Assembly (NCBI GenBank): GCA_028292665.1
Contig: JAQGLW010000117.1
Location: 1 to 43,106, forward strand
Length of the DNA: 43,106 nucleotides
Source of the DNA: Herminiimonas sp.
GTDB lineage: Bacteria; Pseudomonadota; Gammaproteobacteria; Burkholderiales; Burkholderiaceae_D
Direction: 5' to 3'
Position 1 is the stretch's first letter. The number at the start of each line of letters is the position of its first letter. The position numbers were made by a program, and so were the translations under genes. Positions 15,475 through 23,376 of the stretch are shown here, in pieces. The notes beneath the pieces are model-generated. The model ran no database searches. It was not told the origin of the DNA and worked only from the letters and a program-made list of their open reading frames with translations.

Positions 15475-16206
15475 TCAGCCAGGCGGCATTTCCGCAAGAA
15501 GGCGGCCGTAACCGCGAACCGGTTGATTGATCACCAGGCGCCGCTGGATTTCCCAGCAGCGCGCGGTGACCGGATGGACTACCGGAATGCCGAGATCCTG
15601 TTCGAGGATATCGATGACCTCCAGCACCCGCCAGCCGGAGCCGAGCATGTAAATCGCTTCGGCGTCCGGATGCTTCAGAAAAACCTTTTTGATATGCGCG
15701 TAGACTTCGTGCGCGGATAAATTGCCGACCTTGTCGAACGGAACGTCGATGCCGTCCATGCCGAGCACTTCGAAACCGGCTTGCGTAAAATACTTCGAGA
15801 ACTTGTCGTTGATTGCGCCGCTGAAATACGTGGCGCCCACAAAGCGTTTAACGTTCAATGCCTTGAGCGCGCGTATGTGGTTGGTGCCGGAAGTGAAAAT
15901 CTGCACCCCGTATTGCGACTCCCACCGCGCAATCAGTTCCGCTTCCTTTTCATGACCCAGCACCATGAACGGCGGCGCGCCTTCGGGATGGACCAGATCC
16001 ACGCCCGCCTCGACCAGCCTGGCGATTTGCGGTTCATAGTCGGAGACCGCTCTTTCAAAACCGGCGATCTTCGCATCCCGGATGTCGAGGAAAAGCGGCA
16101 GCAGGCTGACGCCTTCGGGCAATAAGCGGATCAGCTCCTCGCATGAGCCGGGACGCATGGTAGGCTTGATGCATCCGACAACTCCGCGCCAACTTGTATA
16201 AGACAT
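15475..16206 (-). CDS. Asp/Glu racemase (maleate isomerase/AMDase) superfamily protein, second paralogue
   Basis: The 243-residue protein starts MSYTSWRGVVGCIKPTMRPG, as in the maleate isomerase and AMDase branch. It shows AGVDLVHPEGAPPFMVLG for the first active-site loop and IYMLGSGWRVLEVIDILE for the second. Both positions where the family has catalytic cysteines lack them (the only Cys are at about 12, 22 and 218). The closing GYGRLLAEMP matches GYGKLLREWP in the paralogue at 14055-14798. A GGGAAG precedes the ATG. The gene stands first after the binding-protein genes and before the cupin. The product may be a non-isomerase member acting with the cupin; a decarboxylase or lyase role is an inference from family. 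Confidence 0.75.
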   Translation of the reverse strand: MSYTSWRGVVGCIKPTMRPGSCEELIRLLPEGVSLLPLFLDIRDAKIAGFERAVSDYEPQIARLVEAGVDLVHPEGAPPFMVLGHEKEAELIARWESQYGVQIFTSGTNHIRALKALNVKRFVGATYFSGAINDKFSKYFTQAGFEVLGMDGIDVPFDKVGNLSAHEVYAHIKKVFLKHPDAEAIYMLGSGWRVLEVIDILEQDLGIPVVHPVTARCWEIQRRLVINQPVRGYGRLLAEMPPG

Positions 16207-16264
16207 GGTTACTTCCCAGTAGTGATGGTTAAAAAAATAAAACGTCCGATTGCAATGCCGTGCC

Positions 16265-17326
16265 TCACTGATTCGTGGGCGTCACGATGATGTCCTGATA
16301 AAGCTTCTGCCATTTGTCGCTTTGATTCAGAACGCCGGCCGCGTTAATCATCTTGATCCTGCCGTCCGCAGTCGTCTGGTATCTCTTGGCGGTCGCTTCT
16401 CTTCCAAGTTCATGTAATACCGCCTGCCCGTCGCTCAGCATGAAATCCGCAAAAAGCGCCGCCGCATTCGGATGCGGCGCATTTGCGTGAAGCGCGAGGC
16501 CATTCATCATGCCGACGCCGAATTGCAGGAAAAACCCGTCGATCGGCGCGCCGTTTTTTTTCAATTTGAAAACCGCTTGCTTATTGACCGTCAGCGCCAG
16601 CGGCACTTCACCGGACGCGACCAGATTGACCAGCAGGTTGTGTCCCCTGCGGATGGAAATCCCGTTGGTCGCCACGATGTTCTTGAACAACTGCGTACCG
16701 TCACGCTCCCCGAGTTCCTCCAGAACGGCGGCGAACCAGGCATAATTGCTGGCCTCTATGCCGATCTTCCCTTTCCAGTATGGATTGAGCAAGTCCTTGA
16801 ATGTCTTGGGCAAGTTTTCTTTTTTTACTACGTTCGTGTTGTAGCCGACGCAATACAGGTGCATGCGCGTAGCGATCCATTGACTGTTCGGCCGGACCGA
16901 TTCCGGAATCAGGTCCGGCAAATAAGGCGATTGAAACGCTTGCAGCATCTTTTCCTGTTGCAATGCTTCCAGCTCCATGCCGTTGGTTTCCACGACGTCG
17001 ACGTTGAAATGATTTCCGCGTGTTTCGGTCAATACACGACTCAGGATCGAATCCGAACTTGAGCGCCAAAGCTCGAGCTTGATGCCGTATTTTTTTTCGA
17101 AGGCGGCTTTCAATTTGGTGGCGTCCGCATTTTCAAGAGATGTATAGACCACCACTTTGCCTTCTTTTTTTGCACCTTCAAGGATGCGCTGTGCGCGGTC
17201 GGCGCCTTTATAAGTGGCGACTGCGGCAACTGCGCTCGATTGCGCATGTGCGGCAATCGGCAAGCCGAATGCAAACGATGCTGCCGCCGCTGCTACTGCC
17301 ATTATTTTGTTTTTGCTTATGTACAC
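16265..17326 (-). CDS. ABC transporter substrate-binding protein (iron/organic-anion type), GTG start
   Basis: This 353-residue periplasmic binding protein of the family-1 (Fe3+/polyamine-like) class has a signal peptide ending near AHA-QS. A conserved YKGADRAQRILEGAKKEG follows, then KVVVYTSLENAD, FEKKYGIKLELWRSSSDSIL and a LNPYWKGKIGIEASNYAWF segment. The C-terminal lobe has GVPLALTVNKQAV-like strands. I chose the GTG at 17326 because GGAGGAG stands 5 nt before it; the frame is open to 17437 without an RBS. It is paralogous to the protein at 17493-18578 along its length. No permease or ATPase is adjacent, so transport would need components from elsewhere. Its ligand may be the compound degraded by the neighbouring enzymes. 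Confidence 0.85.
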   Translation of the reverse strand: MYISKNKIMAVAAAAASFAFGLPIAAHAQSSAVAAVATYKGADRAQRILEGAKKEGKVVVYTSLENADATKLKAAFEKKYGIKLELWRSSSDSILSRVLTETRGNHFNVDVVETNGMELEALQQEKMLQAFQSPYLPDLIPESVRPNSQWIATRMHLYCVGYNTNVVKKENLPKTFKDLLNPYWKGKIGIEASNYAWFAAVLEELGERDGTQLFKNIVATNGISIRRGHNLLVNLVASGEVPLALTVNKQAVFKLKKNGAPIDGFFLQFGVGMMNGLALHANAPHPNAAALFADFMLSDGQAVLHELGREATAKRYQTTADGRIKMINAAGVLNQSDKWQKLYQDIIVTPTNQ

Positions 17327-17492
17327 TCTGTCTCCTCCGTTAGACGAAAATCGCCGATAAACTTCCTGCATTCCCTCCCGCTCAAGTTGAAATTTCATGG
17401 CCCATCGCGGCTGCGCGCATGGACGATCGCAGGTCACTCACCAAATCGGAATGCATATATTCGCCATCCGCCATGCCGTCAGCGGCCCGGGA

Positions 17493-18578
17493 CTATCGGG
17501 ATGTATTGCCTAGTAATGTGTCGTTATACATTTGCGTCCATTTGTCGAGATGATCCAGCAACAGCGCCGGATCGATAAACGTCGGATTGAATCGCGCCAG
17601 TGCCGCTTCGTCACGGCGATTGGTGGTGAGCCCATGCGCCTTCGCGATGATCTTTTGCCCGTCGCTCAACAGATAGTCGTAGAACAGCGTCGCCGCATAC
17701 GGGTGCGGTGCGGTGCGCGAAATGCCGATGCCGTCGGTGTGCGCAACCGTGGGAGTCAGCGTAATGAAATCGATCGGTGCGCCGCTGGCGCGATTTTGCT
17801 CGGCCATATAGCTGTACACGGTCAACGCAAACGGCACCTCGCCGGAGACGACCATATTCGCCAGCAGGGACGTGCCGGAGCGTACCGACAAACCGTTTTT
17901 AGCCACCAGTTCGCGGAAGAATTTCAGACCTTTTTCTTCTCCCATTGTCTGCAGCAATACGTAAAACCATTCTTGTCCCTTGGCCTCGATGCCGAGTTTC
18001 CCTTTCCAGCGCGGGTCCAGTAATTCCTCGTATGAGCGCGGCAATTCGCTGCGGCTGATTTTCTGCGTGTTATAGGCTTGCACATAAACATTGGCGCGCA
18101 TGCCGGCCCATTCCCGATGCGCCGGCAAAGCAACCGGGATGAGATCCTTCTGAAATGGCGAACGCGTTTCCTGCAACAGCTTTTCACGGTGCAGCGCTTC
18201 CATTTCCGGGGATGGCGCCAAGATGAGATCGACTTCATTGCGTCCGGCATGCGCTTCTGAAATGACCCGCTGCAGCACATTCTGTTTTCCGGAACGCCAG
18301 ATCACGACCTTGATGCCGTATTTCTTTTCGAATCCGCTTACGATCTGCGCGCTTTCTTTGGCCCCCATCGACGTGTATACCGTCAGCGTTTTTTCCCGCT
18401 TGGTGCCATCGATCAGCCGTTGCGTGCGATCGGCGCCTTCATACATCGGCGCCGGCGCCGGTGCCTGGGCGTGCACCGGATTGACAACGGCGATCGCCCA
18501 GATAGTCGATAAACACCTGAGCAGCACAACGATGGATGCGGCTGCATTTGCCGGTTTTTTACAGTTAGTCGTTTGCAT
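17493..18578 (-). CDS. ABC transporter substrate-binding protein (iron/organic-anion type), paralogue
   Basis: The 361-residue protein shares with its neighbour the YEGADRTQRLIDG start, the FEKKYGIKVVIWRSGKQNV strand, LDPRWKGKLGIEAKGQEWF and the C-terminal APHPYAATLFYDYLLSDG. It has its own signal peptide (about 1-38, ending VHA-QA) with an Ala/Pro-rich linker. GGAGGAG precedes the ATG. It is the promoter-proximal gene of the minus-strand cluster and is divergent from the GntR regulator at 18929. Two binding proteins in tandem suggest a duplication followed by a change of ligand or affinity. Tyr residues that bind Fe3+ in FbpA cannot be assigned, so an organic acid is as likely as iron. Confidence 0.85.
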   Translation of the reverse strand: MQTTNCKKPANAAASIVVLLRCLSTIWAIAVVNPVHAQAPAPAPMYEGADRTQRLIDGTKREKTLTVYTSMGAKESAQIVSGFEKKYGIKVVIWRSGKQNVLQRVISEAHAGRNEVDLILAPSPEMEALHREKLLQETRSPFQKDLIPVALPAHREWAGMRANVYVQAYNTQKISRSELPRSYEELLDPRWKGKLGIEAKGQEWFYVLLQTMGEEKGLKFFRELVAKNGLSVRSGTSLLANMVVSGEVPFALTVYSYMAEQNRASGAPIDFITLTPTVAHTDGIGISRTAPHPYAATLFYDYLLSDGQKIIAKAHGLTTNRRDEAALARFNPTFIDPALLLDHLDKWTQMYNDTLLGNTSR

Positions 18579-18928
18579 ATGGTTTGCTCCTCCGTTTTTT
18601 TATTTTTCAGATTCGAATCGCTTCCAGATGATCGTATCCGGCATCCGATATTAGTGTGTCAATCTGGCAAAGTCAACTATATGACATATATCAAAGATAT
18701 AAAATTATCCATCATGGCGAATGAAGAAACGCCTTTGAATCCGGACGCCGATCGCGCATATGAAGGGCGGATAAGGCTTTTGTTTATCGATAAGTACAGC
18801 GCTCAGTGAATTCAGCACATGACAAGTCATCTGTTTCATCTTTATGAAATTTGCGTGTTCCGATATAATCCATCCCGCTCGAAAACCAATCGATTCCTCC
18901 CTGCTTTTCAACTCCTTCCTTCCCACTC
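18579..18928. promoter_or_regulatory. Divergent control region of the cluster with inverted repeat
   Basis: This 350-nt gap lies between the first binding-protein gene (minus) and the GntR/UTRA regulator (plus). It contains an AT-rich stretch with a perfect inverted repeat, TATATC-AAA-GATATA (18687-18701), next to ATATGACATATAT. This is the best candidate for the regulator's operator. A short open frame at 18714 (31 codons) has no support as a gene. Confidence 0.5.
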
Positions 18929-19666
18929 ATGCGCGAACTTCATCAGTCCACTTCCCTTAGCCTCCCGTTGTATAAAGAGGTCAAGCACCAGATGGTCGCG
19001 GCATTGTCCGCCTCCGAATGGAAGCCTGGCGAAGCCATTCCCGCGGAAAAGCAGTTGTGCGCCAGGTTCGGCGTTTCCATTGGCACGCTACGCAAGGCCA
19101 TCGACGAACTGGTTGCGGAAAACATCCTGGTCCGGCAGCAAGGCCGGGGCACCTTCGTCACCGTGCATAATCGCGGCCCCCGGCTATTCCGTTTTTTTAA
19201 TTATGAACGCCACGACGGCCACAAGGATTACGCGAAATTTACCTTGATCAGGTTTGGCAAGGCCAAGGCGGACAAGGCCTGTGCCGCCAGATTGGGCATC
19301 GCCGCCGGTGCGAAGGTTTTTCATATCGTCACCGTGCGCAGTGTGGGCAGCGAACCCATCATGGTCGAAGACATCAAACTGTCGGAAGCGCTGTTTCCCG
19401 GCATGACCAAAGCCCAGTTGAGCAGCCGGCCCATCCCGCTGTACAGCCAGTACCAGAACGACTACGACATCAATATCGTGCGTATCGAAGAAGGCGTACG
19501 CGCAACGCTGGCCACGGCCGCGCACGCCAAGTTATTGAACATCGAACCCGGCGCGCCCCTGCTGCAAGTACACCGCGTTGCCTATTCCTATAACGACCAA
19601 CCGGTCGAATACCGCGTTTCCTACGTCAATACCGAGCATTACCAATATGCCCGATCCAATGCCTGA
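18929..19666 (+). CDS. GntR family regulator with UTRA ligand-binding domain
   Basis: The 245-residue protein has an N-terminal winged helix of the GntR type (LPLYKEVKHQMVAALSASEW, then IPAEKQLCARFGVSIGTLRKAIDELV and VRQQGRGTFV) at residues 8-75. The HutC-type UTRA effector domain follows (about 90-240; it ends VHRVAYSYNDQPVEYRVSYV). HutC/GntR members usually repress catabolic genes until a pathway compound binds. It is divergent from the binding-protein/racemase-like/cupin cluster, so that cluster is its likely target. The ATG at 18929 gives the normal family N-terminus, but no Shine-Dalgarno sequence stands before it. The effector is unknown, probably the cluster's substrate or a product. 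Confidence 0.9.
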   Translation: MRELHQSTSLSLPLYKEVKHQMVAALSASEWKPGEAIPAEKQLCARFGVSIGTLRKAIDELVAENILVRQQGRGTFVTVHNRGPRLFRFFNYERHDGHKDYAKFTLIRFGKAKADKACAARLGIAAGAKVFHIVTVRSVGSEPIMVEDIKLSEALFPGMTKAQLSSRPIPLYSQYQNDYDINIVRIEEGVRATLATAAHAKLLNIEPGAPLLQVHRVAYSYNDQPVEYRVSYVNTEHYQYARSNA

Positions 19667-20698
19667 GTGAGGGCTGCGTAAAGGCTGAATGAGGGAAGAA
19701 TTTAGGCATCGCATTTATTTGCCTATCTGGAAAATATTCGCGATCCCGCGTACTGAAGGCATTGAAACGTCAATCAAAAACACCGCAAAATAAATTTCTT
19801 TGTAAGAGGCATCGTTCCGATATAAGGGAAAGCCCCATCAGCCTCGACAACAAATCGGCCTAACCCCTCGGTCGAGTCCGTTGCCCGCTTGCCGGTTTGG
19901 ATGGATAGTACGCATAGTGGAATAGCATCCGGTTCGGTTAAACAGTTGATCCAGTACCGCCATTAATTTATTCCACATCGTCATGGTGATGTCCTCCGTG
20001 GTGGTATTGATCCGGGTTCCAGCGCTGGAATCACGACTGACCTGCCATAAAAAATGGCCCACTTTGCGAGTGAGCCAGGTAACTGCTTGAATGACTGCGG
20101 TGTTCACCGATACGTCAGAAGCTTTGATAGAACCGAGTGATGGTAATCCCCCTATTGCTTATGCGCTTGTTTAGACCAAAATCCCTGTCGAATGTCGTAA
20201 TAAACCCAAACGAGACAGTCAACGCGGTGCTCGTAAGCGTCTTCCATGCAGCATAAGCGTCTGCTCAAGTTCGCAATCGAAACTGATTATGCCCAATACC
20301 GGACAGTCAGGCCTTTGCGACATGGCCGTTCAAAGCCGCTTGGGTATTTCGCCCCGCTCTTAATCTCTGTAACTATGTTCCATGACTTGTAGTGCCCCAT
20401 ACATTTTCATCAATTCTTGCATGTATTTGTTCGGTACTTAAATCCACTAATTGCATAAACCGTTACTGCGAAGCAGTATCTGACAATCAACTAGTTGGTT
20501 GCTTCACCCGACAAGGGAAAAAACCTTCCAACGGTCGCACAAGTACGCACATTAGGGGAATTACGCTGGGCCGGGTGCGCGGAACAACGGGATGCCAATG
20601 TCGATCGGAAATGCGCGGCTGCGCCCTGGCCATTGAACATTGAAATTCGTCGCAAAAATCCTATACTGCAGCGTGTCCAGACGGATCTGGAGGCCTTG
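19667..20698. other. Long gene-poor stretch around repeat copy R3
   Basis: Besides R3, this kilobase holds no supported gene. The open frames after 20392 run into the small membrane protein gene but lack ribosome-binding sites. GC content drops in 20150-20480, unlike the flanking genes. Confidence 0.4.
19867..20143 (-). repeat. Dispersed modular repeat, copy R3 (middle and right modules)
   Basis: This aligns with R1 from CTCGGTCGA to TTTGATAGAACCGA; by eye about four of five positions agree. It lacks the left module with the GTTTTTATTACAGG end. It keeps the TTCCAGCGCTGGAA palindrome, the CCGGTTCGGTTAAAC block and, on the minus strand, GGAGG ahead of the ATG at 19984. The small ORF there starts MTMWNKLMAVLDQL and runs 48 codons to 19838 in a changed frame relative to R1. 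Confidence 0.8.
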
Positions 20699-21037
20699 AT
20701 GAGACACCGGTTGTATTACCTGCTCCCGGATATTGCCGGTGCGCGGCGCACGCTCGACGATATGCTGCTGAGCCGTATCGAGCAGCGGCATATACGCTTT
20801 ATGACCAGCGGTGCGTCTCTGCCGGCAGACATGCCCGAAGCCAACGTTCTTTTCAAGACCGACCTGCTGCATGGCGCTGCTTCCGGCATGGTAATCGGCG
20901 CAGTTCTGAGCATGGCGCTTGGTGCACTTCTGGTGTTTTATTTCGAGACTTCACCGGTTATCTTTATTGTTGCCATGCTGATCGGCATGTTGTTCGGCGG
21001 CCTGGTGTGCGCTTGGCCTGGTGCACGTCGGTATTAA
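20699..21037 (+). CDS. Small integral membrane protein, unknown function
   Basis: The 112-residue protein has a soluble N-terminal part (MRHRLYYLLPDIAGARRTLD, then RIEQRHIRFM) and two transmembrane helices (GMVIGAVLSMALGALLVFYF and PVIFIVAMLIGMLFGGLVC). The N-terminal part resembles DUF1269-type proteins, in which a ferredoxin-like domain precedes a helical hairpin. I start at the ATG at 20699, which has CTGGAGG 5 nt before it, and reject the upstream extension to 20495. The stop is 104 nt before the APC permease start. Role unknown. A similar GLACAWP fragment appears near 24,540. Confidence 0.7.
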   Translation: MRHRLYYLLPDIAGARRTLDDMLLSRIEQRHIRFMTSGASLPADMPEANVLFKTDLLHGAASGMVIGAVLSMALGALLVFYFETSPVIFIVAMLIGMLFGGLVCAWPGARRY

Positions 21038-21141
21038 TCCCACTGGTTAACCCCGCTGGTCCGGGAACGGCAGTGGGTAGGCATATCAGGGCGTCGCCGC
21101 TTTACAAACCAGTTTTTTGCTGAACTTCATTGACATCTTTT

Positions 21142-22587
21142 ATGCCTGACATTGCGGCGAATAAAAATACAGCTTCGCCGACAACGGGCGGCTCCCCGCG
21201 TGCCGTTTTGGGAGTGCGCGAAGCTGCTGCCCTGATTGTCGGCGTGGTAATTGGTGCGGGCGTGTTCAAGGCGCCGGCGATAGTCGCCGGCATGACCGGC
21301 GACGCCGGCTGGATGTTCGGCGCCTGGATTCTGGGAGGTGTGATTTCCCTGATTGGCGCGCTTTGCTATGCGGAACTTACCACCGCCTATCCAAATGCAG
21401 GCGGCGATTATCATTTCCTGAACCGGGCATACGGCCCATCGGTCTCGTTCATGTTCGGCTGGGCACGCTTTTCAGTCATCATTACCGGTTCAATCGCACT
21501 TCTCGCCTTTGTCTTTGGCGACTACATGAACCAGGCATTGCCTCTGGACTTCGCCGGTCCGGGGTCAGGATCCGCACTGTATGCCGTTGCGGTGATTGTC
21601 GTTTTGTCCGCTGTAAACATGCGCAATATCCGAACCGGGATGCTGACCCAGACATGGTTTACCGCACTTGAAGTTCTCGGCCTGTTACTGATCGTCGCTG
21701 CCGCGGTAGTGCTGTCCTCGAACGGAGCCGCACCTGCCGCACCCGCTGTCGCCGGTAATGCAGCCCCCACCGCTGCCTCCTTCGGCCTGGCAATGGTGTT
21801 CGTGCTGCTGACCTATGGCGGCTGGAATGAAGCGGCCTATATCAGCGCTGAAATGAAAAGCCGCCGCAGCATGGTCAAGGCCCTCACGCTATCCATACTG
21901 ATCATCACGGCGCTTTATCTCCTGGTGATATGGGCCTACTGGAGAGGTCTGGGCATGGAAGGCATGGCAAAGTCGGACGCCCTCGCCGCGGAACTGATGC
22001 GTACGGCATTCGGGCCAGCCGGAGAAAAAGTCATTTCGATACTGGTCGCGGTGGCGGCGCTGACATCGATCAATGCGACCATGATCGTCGGAGCCCGGAC
22101 CAGCTATGCGATGGGACGCGATTGGCGTGTGCTGGGCAAGCTGGGCATCTGGGACAGCGTTCGCGATACGCCCGCCAATGCCATCCGGATTCAGTGTGTC
22201 GCTGCCCTGTTTCTGGTGGCGGTCGGCACAGCGATCGGCAGCGGCTTCAAATCCATGGTCGAATTTACGGCTCCTGTGTTCTGGCTTTTTTTCCTGTTGT
22301 CCGGTCTATCCCTTTTCGTTCTGCGCATTCGTGAACCTGATATGCCGCGGCCCTTCAAGGTGCCGCTGTACCCGCTGCTGCCGATACTGTTCTGCGCCTC
22401 CTGCGCCTATATGCTGTGGTCGAGTCTTTCCTACGTCAACAACCAGTCCATGGGCGGCATCAATGCCGCGTGGATCGGCGTAGCGGTCCTCGCATCCGGT
22501 GTTTTCCTGCTGTTGTTGATGCGACACCTTCACTCCCGGCAAGCGCCGCCCGCCGTTTCCATTACCCACCCTGAGGAGGTCTCATGA
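21142..22587 (+). CDS. APC-superfamily amino acid permease
   Basis: The 481-residue membrane protein has about 12 hydrophobic segments. The APC hallmark GVVIGAGVFKAPAIVAGM is in helix 1 (unwound substrate-binding region), followed by ELTTAYPNAGGDYHFLNRAYG. The gene would import amino acids or related amines in exchange or with protons. I prefer the ATG at 21142 over a TTG at 21130; neither has a strong RBS. Its last codons overlap the methyltransferase start by 4 nt (ATGA), so the two genes are translationally coupled. A link between the permease and a secreted methyltransferase is unusual but not explained by sequence. Substrate not known. Confidence 0.9.
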   Translation: MPDIAANKNTASPTTGGSPRAVLGVREAAALIVGVVIGAGVFKAPAIVAGMTGDAGWMFGAWILGGVISLIGALCYAELTTAYPNAGGDYHFLNRAYGPSVSFMFGWARFSVIITGSIALLAFVFGDYMNQALPLDFAGPGSGSALYAVAVIVVLSAVNMRNIRTGMLTQTWFTALEVLGLLLIVAAAVVLSSNGAAPAAPAVAGNAAPTAASFGLAMVFVLLTYGGWNEAAYISAEMKSRRSMVKALTLSILIITALYLLVIWAYWRGLGMEGMAKSDALAAELMRTAFGPAGEKVISILVAVAALTSINATMIVGARTSYAMGRDWRVLGKLGIWDSVRDTPANAIRIQCVAALFLVAVGTAIGSGFKSMVEFTAPVFWLFFLLSGLSLFVLRIREPDMPRPFKVPLYPLLPILFCASCAYMLWSSLSYVNNQSMGGINAAWIGVAVLASGVFLLLLMRHLHSRQAPPAVSITHPEEVS

Positions 22588-23174
22588 ATTCGTCATTACG
22601 CACCTCGCCATTCGCCGCCGCTTTTGGATCGATTGCTCTAATGCTGGCGACGCTGCTGGCGCCCGTGCCGGCCACGGCCCAGGCTGCTGCTCCACCCAAG
22701 CTCGACGTGCCGTACGTGCCGACGCCGCCGGAGGTGGTGGAGCGGATGCTGGACCTGGCAAAGGTGAATAAGGGCGACACCCTGTTCGACCTCGGCTGCG
22801 GAGACGGCCGTATCGTCGTTACCGCAGCCAAGGAACGCGGCGCGAAAGGCACGGGCATCGACATCAACCCACAACGCATCGCTGAAGCAAAGGAAAATGC
22901 AAGGATTGCCGGCGTCGAAGACCGGGTCAACTTTCGGGTGGGCGATCTGTTCACCTCCAACTTCGCCGACGCCACGGTGGTGACGCTCTATCTGCTGCCG
23001 GACGTCAACCGCAAACTGCGTCCCCAACTCTGGAAGCAACTCAAGGTTGGTACCCGCGTAGTGTCGCATGACTTTGACATGGGTCCGGAATGGCCACCCC
23101 AGAAGACCGAGAAGATCGGCAACAAGACCTTGTATTTCTGGACAATCACTCCGGAGAACAAGGCCGCGGTTTGA
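22584..23174 (+). CDS. Predicted exported class I SAM methyltransferase-like protein
   Basis: The 196-residue protein has an N-terminal signal peptide (about 1-33, PATA-QA). A Rossmann methyltransferase core follows: TLFDLGCGDGRIVVTAA (motif I), GTGIDINPQRIAEAKENA (acidic residue of motif II) and VNFRVGDLFTSNFADATVV (motif III-IV), ending in strand YFWTI. Motifs I and II appear intact. If the signal is real, the protein works in the periplasm, where S-adenosylmethionine is not expected. It might bind another ligand, be anchored, or be retained inside. GAGGAGG precedes the ATG. It overlaps the permease stop by 4 nt. Confidence 0.8.
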   Translation: MNSSLRTSPFAAAFGSIALMLATLLAPVPATAQAAAPPKLDVPYVPTPPEVVERMLDLAKVNKGDTLFDLGCGDGRIVVTAAKERGAKGTGIDINPQRIAEAKENARIAGVEDRVNFRVGDLFTSNFADATVVTLYLLPDVNRKLRPQLWKQLKVGTRVVSHDFDMGPEWPPQKTEKIGNKTLYFWTITPENKAAV

Positions 23175-23266
23175 CCAGGGCGCGCCCTGGATTTGAGAAC
23201 CTTGCAAGCGGTCCGGCGATTGACTGCCCTCACTGCTTCAAACACGATTTTTACACCCATTCCTAC

Positions 23267-23312
23267 GGCCAGAGCCACGGCAGCAGCGGACAGCTTCGTT
23301 TTTTTATTATAT
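23267..23312 (-). repeat. Dispersed repeat, end fragment R5
   Basis: GCCAGAGCCACGGCAGCAGC, GGACAGCTTCG and TTTTTTTATTAT align with the left end of R1 and R2 (GGTCCGAGCCACC...GACAGCTTCGTTTTTATTAC) with few mismatches. Only the terminal 45 nt are present, ahead of the AI-2E-type gene's 3' end. Confidence 0.5.
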
Positions 23313-23376
23313 TTAGCAGTATCTGGCTACAGCAGACAAGCGTGCGCTGTAGCTTGCGCCGTGATCATGCAGCCGG

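Noticed and set aside
14764-15720. 318-codon plus-strand ORF over the cupin and racemase-like genes
   Set aside because: Antisense of two well-recognised genes; no family match.
18714-18809. 31-codon ORF in the divergent gap before the GntR gene
   Set aside because: No ribosome-binding site and no similarity; too short to support.
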